Assembly (NCBI GenBank): GCA_937958785.1
Contig: CALGMY010000191.1
Coordinates: 1-7,299 of the forward strand
DNA from: an uncultured Gammaproteobacteria bacterium
GTDB taxonomy: Bacteria; Pseudomonadota; Gammaproteobacteria; Steroidobacterales; GCA-2729495
Direction: 5' to 3'
DNA length: 7,299 nt
Part shown: positions 1 through 7,299 of the stretch, one piece after another
How the letters are laid out: each line of letters begins with the position of its first letter
Position numbering within the stretch: position 1 is the stretch's first letter
Program-made: the position numbers and the translations under genes
Notes under the pieces: model-generated
Seen by the model: the letters and a program-made list of their open reading frames with translations, nothing else
What the model was told of the DNA's origin: nothing
Databases searched by the model: none

Positions 1-110
1 AGCTGCTGCGCCCGGCCCGGGTGATCGTCGCCGGCGAGCCGGTGGCGTCGGGCGCCACCGCCACCGGCCTGCCCGGCAGCCTTGAAAGCGGCGAAGGCGG
101 TCCCACATAG
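1..110 (+). CDS. grpE: GrpE nucleotide exchange factor, C-terminal end only (partial)
   Basis: Only the last 35 complete codons are visible, read from base 3 to the TAG at 108-110; the gene begins to the left of the window. The first residues read LLRPARVIVA, which fits the end of the GrpE beta domain (family pattern roughly LLRPAxVxVA). After this comes a low-complexity tail of about 25 residues rich in Gly, Ala and Ser. GrpE is the cytoplasmic dimer that releases ADP from DnaK and so resets the chaperone cycle. Its position 51 bases before dnaK is the usual order in many proteobacteria and supports the call. The tail codons include CTT and ACA, which are unusual in this GC-rich DNA and coincide with a sigma-32-like promoter. 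The identification rests on a short motif plus context, so an unrelated gene end is possible but unlikely. Confidence 0.8.
   Translation, partial: LLRPARVIVAGEPVASGATATGLPGSLESGEGGPT
81..108 (+). promoter_or_regulatory. Possible sigma-32 (RpoH) heat-shock promoter for dnaK
   Basis: CTTGAAA at 81-87 matches the -35 element of RpoH promoters. CCACAT at 103-108 matches five of six bases of the CCCCAT core of the -10 element. The spacer is 15 bases after CTTGAAA, or 16 after CTTGAA, a little longer than in the E. coli groE promoter but within the accepted range. The site lies in the non-conserved grpE tail and uses the uncommon codons CTT and ACA. A start near 115 would give a dnaK leader of about 45 bases. 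This is inference from motif similarity; no transcript data are available here. Confidence 0.5.
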
Positions 111-151
111 GGACCAGCAGGCCCACCGCGGCCACGGATCTGGACATTGAT

Positions 152-155
152 GGAG
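152..155 (+). promoter_or_regulatory. Ribosome binding site of dnaK
   Basis: GGAG at 152-155 sits six bases before ATG 162. This favours 162 as the dnaK start over the in-frame TTG at 147 and ATG at 150, which have no comparable Shine-Dalgarno sequence. Starting at 162 also gives the conserved Hsp70 amino end MSKVIGIDLGTTNS. Confidence 0.75.
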
Positions 156-161
156 CGACCC

Positions 162-2105
<1,944 letters not shown>

Positions 2106-2130
2106 GCGCAGGTCCGCATTCGTAACCCGG

Positions 2131-2155
2131 CGGCCCGGTGCGACGCACCGGGCCG
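2131..2155 (+). other. Perfect 11-bp hairpin in the dnaK-dnaJ gap
   Basis: The arms CGGCCCGGTGC (2131-2141) and GCACCGGGCCG (2145-2155) are exact reverse complements around the triloop GAC. A G-U and a G-C pair can extend the stem outward to 2129-2157. The hairpin is followed by TCATT, not a T-run, so it is not a typical intrinsic terminator. It occupies the middle of a 71-base gap and ends 21 bases before the dnaJ start. It could act as a partial terminator, an RNA processing site, or a 3' stabiliser of dnaK mRNA; the sequence does not decide which. Confidence 0.7.
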
Positions 2156-2176
2156 TCATTGCATCCGGTTGGGCGC

Positions 2177-3316
2177 ATGGCAAAGCGTGACTACTACGAA
2201 GTCCTCGGGGTCGACCGCAAGGCGGCCGAGGCCGACATCAAGAAGGCCTACCGCCGGCTTGCCATGAAGCATCATCCGGACCGCAACCCGGGTGACGCTG
2301 CGGCCGAGTCCGCGTTCAAGGAGGCCAAGGAAGCCTACGAGGTGCTGTCCGACGCGGACAAGCGCGCCCTCTATGACCAGCACGGCCACGCAGGCCTCGA
2401 GGCCGCGGCCAGCGGTGGCCGGGGCGGGCCGGGCTTCAACCCGGGCGATGCCTTCGGCGACATCTTCGGGGATGTGTTCGGCGACATTTTCGGCGGCGGC
2501 CGCCGCGGACGCTCGACCGTGTTCCGCGGCGCCGACCTGCGCTACGAACTCACCCTGACCCTCGAGCAGGCGGTGTTCGGCGACACCGTCAACCTGACGA
2601 TCCCAGGGGTCGTGACCTGCGAGACCTGCAGCGGGTCGGGCGCGAAGCCCGGCACCAAGCCGGTCACCTGCAAGACCTGTGACGGGGCAGGGCAGGTGCG
2701 CATGTCCCAGGGCTTCTTCTCCATCCAGCAGGCCTGCCCGGCCTGCCGGGGCAGCGGGCAGCAGATCGAGCAGCCCTGCGGTACCTGCCAGGGCCGTGGA
2801 CGGGTGCAGAAGACCAAGACGCTGGCCGTCAAGGTCCCGCCGGGCGTCGACAACGGTGACCGGATCCGCCTCACCGGGGAAGGGGAGGCGGGGCAGAATG
2901 GCGGCCCGCCCGGCGACCTCTACGTGGAGATCCGCCTCGAGCCCCACGACATCTTCGAGCGTGATGGCGCCGACCTGTCCTGCGTGATTCCCGTGAACTT
3001 CGCCGTCGCCGCCCTGGGCGGCGCGGTGCAGGTACCGACGCTCGACGGCGAGGTGACCCTGAAGATTCCGGCGGAGACCCAGTCCGGTCGGGTGTTCCGG
3101 CTGCGGGGCAAGGGGGTGCGCCCGGTGCGGGCCAGCGGCCCCGGCGACCTCTTCTGCCGCGTCGAGGTCGAGACGCCGGTGAACCTCACGGGCGAGCAGA
3201 AGCGGCTGCTGGAGGCCTTCAACGAAGCCCTCGTCGCCGGCGGCGACCGGCACCGGCCCCGCAACCGGTCCTGGCTCGACGGTGTACGCCGGTTTTTTGA
3301 GAAGATGTCGACCTGA
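2177..3316 (+). CDS. dnaJ: Chaperone protein DnaJ (Hsp40, class A)
   Basis: A 379-residue co-chaperone that delivers substrates to DnaK and stimulates its ATPase in the cytoplasm. The J domain (about 1-70) contains the catalytic HPD tripeptide at 33-35. A Gly/Phe-rich segment follows, with FGD repeats at 93-108. The zinc-binding domain has all four CxxCxGxG modules, beginning at Cys148, Cys165, Cys187 and Cys201. The substrate-binding domains and dimerisation end follow, closing with WLDGVRRFFE, close to the usual proteobacterial DnaJ terminus. ATG 2177 is chosen because it gives MAKRDYYEVLGV; an upstream in-frame GTG at 2138 would add 13 unconserved residues and lies in a hairpin. The Shine-Dalgarno sequence is weak (only GGG near the start), which may keep DnaJ below DnaK. 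The stop is 28 bases before dapB, consistent with co-transcription. Confidence 0.98.
   Translation: MAKRDYYEVLGVDRKAAEADIKKAYRRLAMKHHPDRNPGDAAAESAFKEAKEAYEVLSDADKRALYDQHGHAGLEAAASGGRGGPGFNPGDAFGDIFGDVFGDIFGGGRRGRSTVFRGADLRYELTLTLEQAVFGDTVNLTIPGVVTCETCSGSGAKPGTKPVTCKTCDGAGQVRMSQGFFSIQQACPACRGSGQQIEQPCGTCQGRGRVQKTKTLAVKVPPGVDNGDRIRLTGEGEAGQNGGPPGDLYVEIRLEPHDIFERDGADLSCVIPVNFAVAALGGAVQVPTLDGEVTLKIPAETQSGRVFRLRGKGVRPVRASGPGDLFCRVEVETPVNLTGEQKRLLEAFNEALVAGGDRHRPRNRSWLDGVRRFFEKMST
2453..2500 (+). repeat. 12-base tandem repeat coding for FGD(I/V) units in DnaJ
   Basis: Three 12-base units start at 2453, 2465 and 2477, each beginning TTCGG, with a fourth degenerate unit to 2500. They encode FGDI, FGDV, FGDI and FGGG (residues 93-108). 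This is the DIF-containing part of the Gly/Phe region, known in E. coli DnaJ to influence how DnaJ regulates the DnaK cycle. The repetition is conserved at protein level, so it is part of the gene and not an inserted element. Confidence 0.8.
3263..3298 (+). terminator. Terminator-like stem and T-run inside the dnaJ 3' end
   Basis: AACCGG at 3263-3268 can pair with CCGGTT at 3289-3294 around a 20-base loop, followed by further T residues, giving six consecutive T at 3293-3298. The T-run encodes Phe-Phe as TTT TTT, the only TTT codons in dnaJ; all other Phe codons there are TTC. The short stem and long loop make it a weak terminator at best, and a competing pairing (GACCGG 3245-3250 with CCGGTC 3265-3270) exists. 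It could partly reduce read-through into dapB. Confidence 0.25.
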
Positions 3317-3344
3317 TGACCGGCAGGCCGGCGGGTGGTGGGTC

Positions 3345-4172
3345 ATGGCGCGGATAACGGTACTCGGTGCAGGCGGCCGGATGGGCTGCGCCCTGGTACG
3401 GCTCATCGCCGCGGACGGCGGCCACCGTCTGGCCGGGGCCCTCACGGAGGCCGGTGATCCGCGGCTCGGCCGTGATGCCGGGACGGTGGCGGGCGTCGAT
3501 CCCCTTGGCATCGCGCTCAGCGCAGATCTCGCCGTGGCCCTCGGCCGTGGTCCGGCCGGCGCGGAGGTGGTCATCGACTTCACGGCGCCCGGCGCGGCGG
3601 CGGGACACGCGGCCGCCTGCGCCGCGGGCGGACAGGCCCTGGTGATGGGGACGACCGGCCTCGATGCCGGCGCCCTCGCGGCACTCGATGCCGCGGCCGC
3701 CCGCATTCCCGTGCTCTATGCCCGCAACATGAGCCTCGGCGTCACGGTGCTGACCGAACTCGTGCACCAGGCCGCCGCCCTGCTGGGACCGGACTTCGAT
3801 GCGGAGATCGTCGAGGCCCACCACCGGGACAAGAAGGATGCCCCGTCGGGCACCGCGCTGCAGCTGGGCGAGGCCCTCGCTGCTGCCCGGGGCCGGCCGC
3901 TCGCCGAGGTGGCGGTGTACGGCCGCCACGGCCTGGGTCCCTCGGGCCGGCCCCCCGGCGCCATCGGCTTCGCTGCCCTGCGGGCCGGCGCCATCGTCGG
4001 TGACCACACCGTGCTGCTGGCCGGCGCCGAGGAGCAGCTCGAACTCACCCACCGGGCCACGGACCGTACCCTGTTCGCCCGGGGTGCCCTGCGCGCCGCC
4101 GGCTGGCTCGCCGGCAAGCCGCCCGGCCGCTATTCCCTGCGTCAGGTGCTCGGGCTGCCCGACTGGACGTAA
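3345..4172 (+). CDS. dapB: 4-hydroxy-tetrahydrodipicolinate reductase
   Basis: A 275-residue enzyme (E. coli DapB has 273) that reduces the product of DapA with NAD(P)H to tetrahydrodipicolinate, in the cytoplasmic pathway to diaminopimelate and lysine. The N-terminal Rossmann fold starts with the dinucleotide motif GAGGRMG at 8-14. GTTG at 102-105 is the conserved cofactor/substrate loop. The signature EAHHRDKKDAPSGTA carries the predicted catalytic His159 and Lys163, at exactly the E. coli numbering; position 162, His in E. coli, is Asp here, a position I take to be variable. ATG 3345 is the start because the Rossmann motif follows at once; the frame is open further upstream (from GTG 3282), but those residues overlap dnaJ and are not conserved. 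No good Shine-Dalgarno sequence is seen, only a G-rich run, so coupling to dnaJ translation is possible. Confidence 0.96.
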   Translation: MARITVLGAGGRMGCALVRLIAADGGHRLAGALTEAGDPRLGRDAGTVAGVDPLGIALSADLAVALGRGPAGAEVVIDFTAPGAAAGHAAACAAGGQALVMGTTGLDAGALAALDAAAARIPVLYARNMSLGVTVLTELVHQAAALLGPDFDAEIVEAHHRDKKDAPSGTALQLGEALAAARGRPLAEVAVYGRHGLGPSGRPPGAIGFAALRAGAIVGDHTVLLAGAEEQLELTHRATDRTLFARGALRAAGWLAGKPPGRYSLRQVLGLPDWT

Positions 4173-4199
4173 GCTCCCCGGATGGGGGTGTCCACGTCC
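4165..4199 (+). other. Two-part stem-loop across the dapB stop codon
   Basis: An outer stem of GGACGT (4165-4170) with ACGTCC (4194-4199) encloses an inner stem of CCCC (4176-4179) with GGGG (4184-4187) and loop GGAT. The stop codon TAA (4170-4172) lies in the structure. No T-run follows directly (only TTT at 4210-4212), so it is not a convincing terminator. It may be a weak 3' end for the dapB transcript or chance pairing in GC-rich DNA. Confidence 0.25.
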
Positions 4200-4217
4200 C
4201 CTGCCGTCGTTTAGAAT
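4189..4217 (+). promoter_or_regulatory. Possible sigma-70 promoter for carAB
   Basis: TAGAAT at 4212-4217 matches five of six bases of the TATAAT -10 element and stands out in GC-rich surroundings. The hexamer 17 bases upstream, TGTCCA (4189-4194), matches only three of six bases of TTGACA, so the -35 is poor. A start near 4224 would leave a carA leader of roughly 130 bases. No clear operator such as an ArgR box is visible. Confidence 0.35.
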
Positions 4218-4259
4218 GCCGCGGGTTCCCGGAGTGACCTGATTAGCGGGGTCGGCCTC

Positions 4260-4299
4260 GGCGCATCGCCGGCTGCTTCCTGCTAGGCATCGATGCGCC
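4260..4299 (+). promoter_or_regulatory. Competing hairpins in the carA leader
   Basis: GGCGCATCG (4260-4268) and CGATGCGCC (4291-4299) are perfect 9-base inverted repeats with a 22-base loop; the 3' arm contains the ATG of the small leader frame (4293). An alternative hairpin, CGGCG (4259-4263) with CGCCG (4267-4271), uses the same 5' arm and would free that ATG. A third option pairs GCTGC (4272-4276) with GCAGC (4305-4309). Mutually exclusive structures fit a regulatory leader, but short pairings are common by chance in GC-rich DNA. Confidence 0.35.
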
Positions 4300-4358
4300 T
4301 GACGGCAGCACACGCGAACCCCGAGCGGCGAGTTCACGGAGGCATGGACAGGGCGTGA
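4293..4358 (+). CDS. Possible 21-residue leader peptide overlapping carA
   Basis: An open frame from ATG 4293 to TGA 4356-4358 encodes 21 residues, beginning MRLTAAH and ending MDRA. Four are arginine (positions 2, 12, 13 and 20), with a tandem pair CGG CGA at 12-13. An AGG at 4285-4287 lies five bases before the ATG, a minimal Shine-Dalgarno. The last base of its stop is the first base of the carA start (TGATG), the classic arrangement for translational coupling. carA itself lacks an ideally spaced ribosome site, which coupling would explain. I recognise no family for this peptide. Arginine is an end product of the pathway that carAB feeds, so an arginine-sensing leader is conceivable, but CGN codons are frequent by chance at this GC content. 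Confidence 0.3.
   Translation: MRLTAAHANPERRVHGGMDRA
4338..4353 (+). promoter_or_regulatory. Ribosome binding signals before carA
   Basis: GGAGG at 4338-4342 is a strong Shine-Dalgarno sequence but lies 15 bases before ATG 4358 and 12 before the in-frame GTG 4355, which is far. AGGG at 4350-4353 is closer (four bases before the ATG) but weaker. ATG 4358 is preferred because it gives MEQALLALQDGT, aligning with CarA proteins. The GTG would add one residue. Confidence 0.5.
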
Positions 4359-5533
4359 TGGAACAGGCGTTGCTGGCACTGCAGGACGGCACCGTGTTCC
4401 GCGGCATCTCGGTGGGTGCCCCGGGGCGGACCATTGGCGAGGTCGTCTTCAACACGGCGATGACCGGCTACCAGGAGATCCTCACGGATCCGTCCTACTG
4501 CCGGCAGATCGTGACCCTCACCTATCCCCATATCGGCAACACCGCGACCAACAGCGAGGACCAGGAGAGTGACAAGGTCTACGCGGCCGGCCTGGTGATC
4601 CGGGACCTGCCCGCCGTCCACAGCAGCTGGCGCGCCGAGGTCGAGCTCGGTGAGTTCCTCCGCCGGGCCGGCATCGTCGCCATCGCCGAGATCGATACCC
4701 GCAAGCTCACCCGCATCCTGCGCGACAAGGGCGCCATGTCCGGCTGCATCATGACGGGTGCGGTCGATCCGAAGACGGCGGTGGACCACGCGCGTCGCTT
4801 CCCGGGCCTTGCGGGCATGGACCTAGCGCGGATCGTCAGCACCAAGGATGCCTACCAGTGGAACCTGGGCGCCGCCTGGCCCGGCCCGCCGCCCGTCCGG
4901 CCGAAGCGCAGCGGCGTATTCGACGTGGTGGCCTACGACTTCGGCGTCAAGCGCAACATCCTGCGGCTGCTGGTGGACCAGGACTGCCGGGTCACCGTGG
5001 TACCCGCCGAAACGCCGGCGGAGAAGGTGCTTGCGCTCCGTCCGGACGGCGTGTTCCTGTCCAATGGACCGGGTGACCCCGAGCCCTGCACCTACGCGAT
5101 CGAGTCCATCCGGCAGGTCATCGCGGCGGGCATCCCCGTGTTCGGTATCTGCCTCGGCCACCAGCTGCTCGGTCTCGCCAGCGGCGCGAAGACTGTGAAG
5201 ATGAAGTTCGGCCACCACGGCGCGAACCATCCGGTCCAGGACCTCGATAGCGGCCAGGTGATGATCACCAGCCAGAACCATGGCTTCGCCGTGGACGAGG
5301 CCAGCCTGCCCCCGAACCTCAGGCCCACCCACCGGTCCCTGTTCGACAATTCACTTCAGGGAATCGAGCGAACTGATTGTCTTGCCTTTAGTTTCCAGGG
5401 GCATCCCGAGGCCAGCCCCGGCCCCCACGACCTCCGCCCGCTGTTCGCGAAGTTCGCGGCGCTGATGCGCCAGCGGATCAGCCAGCAAGGTGGCGGCATG
5501 GCCGGCCTCAAGGCCGCCCTCAAGCTGAAGTGA
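4358..5533 (+). CDS. carA: Carbamoyl phosphate synthetase, small (glutaminase) subunit
   Basis: A 391-residue protein (E. coli CarA has 382) that hydrolyses glutamine and channels ammonia to CarB, which makes carbamoyl phosphate for arginine and pyrimidine synthesis. The N-terminal small-chain domain (about 1-150) has the conserved run EVVFNTAMTGYQEILTDPSY. The class I glutamine amidotransferase domain begins near 189 and contains SNGPGDPEP from Ser235 and GICLGHQ with the nucleophile Cys265. The remaining triad is His349 and Glu351 in FQGHPEAS. All three catalytic residues are offset by four from E. coli Cys269, His353 and Glu355. The stop is 16 bases before carB, so the two are co-transcribed. 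One oddity is a 45-base patch (5348-5392) of rare, A/T-ending codons just before the His/Glu motif, although its protein sequence stays conserved. Confidence 0.98.
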   Translation: MEQALLALQDGTVFRGISVGAPGRTIGEVVFNTAMTGYQEILTDPSYCRQIVTLTYPHIGNTATNSEDQESDKVYAAGLVIRDLPAVHSSWRAEVELGEFLRRAGIVAIAEIDTRKLTRILRDKGAMSGCIMTGAVDPKTAVDHARRFPGLAGMDLARIVSTKDAYQWNLGAAWPGPPPVRPKRSGVFDVVAYDFGVKRNILRLLVDQDCRVTVVPAETPAEKVLALRPDGVFLSNGPGDPEPCTYAIESIRQVIAAGIPVFGICLGHQLLGLASGAKTVKMKFGHHGANHPVQDLDSGQVMITSQNHGFAVDEASLPPNLRPTHRSLFDNSLQGIERTDCLAFSFQGHPEASPGPHDLRPLFAKFAALMRQRISQQGGGMAGLKAALKLK

Positions 5534-5549
5534 GCGGGAAGAACCGTCC

Positions 5550-7299
<1,750 letters not shown>

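Noticed and set aside
147..161. Earlier dnaK starts at TTG 147 or ATG 150
   Set aside because: They add four or five unconserved residues and lack a spaced Shine-Dalgarno sequence; GGAG 152-155 fits ATG 162.
2138..2176. Earlier dnaJ start at GTG 2138
   Set aside because: The added 13 residues are not conserved and the codon lies within the arm of the 2131-2155 hairpin; DnaJ proteins start at MAKRDYY.
3282..3344. Possible frameshift fusion of DnaJ to DapB at the T-run
   Set aside because: The dapB frame is open back through the dnaJ end, so loss of one T in the six-T run would fuse the proteins. Both genes have normal starts and ends, and no downstream stimulatory structure typical of programmed slippage is evident.
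2156..3706. Long antisense frame of over 500 codons opposite dnaJ and dapB
   Set aside because: It lies opposite two clearly conserved genes, shows no recognisable domain, and such mirror frames are common where third positions are nearly all G or C. The antisense frames at 3219-4379 and 5805-6932 are dismissed for the same reason.
5348..5405. Internal promoter for carB in the A/T-rich carA patch
   Set aside because: TTCACT (5350-5355) resembles a -35, but no acceptable -10 lies 16-18 bases downstream.
5534..5549. Missing gene between carA and carB
   Set aside because: Some pseudomonads have an extra frame here, but the 16-base gap is also normal in other gammaproteobacteria such as enteric bacteria, so nothing needs to have been lost.

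Overview
The window is a compact, high-GC stretch of bacterial chromosome in which every gene reads left to right. The order is the 3' end of grpE, then dnaK, dnaJ, dapB, carA and the first half of carB. This order, the protein sequences (close to Escherichia coli throughout) and the strong preference for G/C-ending codons point to a high-GC gammaproteobacterium. The grpE-dnaK-dnaJ-dapB-carA-carB neighbourhood resembles that of Pseudomonas, but here carA and carB lie 16 bases apart with no gene between them. I cannot name a genus.

Region 1 (1-3316) is the Hsp70 chaperone machine: GrpE (nucleotide exchange factor, only the tail visible), DnaK (Hsp70) and DnaJ (Hsp40 co-chaperone). A sequence resembling a sigma-32 heat-shock promoter lies inside the last codons of grpE and could drive dnaK separately. 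A perfect 11-bp hairpin separates dnaK from dnaJ and may tune the DnaK:DnaJ ratio.

Region 2 (3345-4172) is dapB, the dihydrodipicolinate reductase of the lysine/diaminopimelate pathway. It starts 28 bases after dnaJ and is probably co-transcribed. A terminator-like hairpin followed by a T-run is embedded in the last codons of dnaJ.

Region 3 (4173-7299) is the carbamoyl phosphate synthetase operon. The 185-base dapB-carA gap is the only sizeable non-coding space. It holds a possible -10 element, competing hairpins and a 21-codon, arginine-rich open frame whose stop codon overlaps the carA start. This suggests a regulatory leader for an operon that feeds both arginine and pyrimidine synthesis. 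CarA and CarB are intact as far as seen; CarB runs off the right edge after 583 complete codons.

The protein-coding content is conserved housekeeping and shows no new gene system. What merits a second look is regulatory: the sigma-32-like site in grpE, the carA leader, the two dnaJ-flanking hairpins, and a short patch of anomalous codons in carA.
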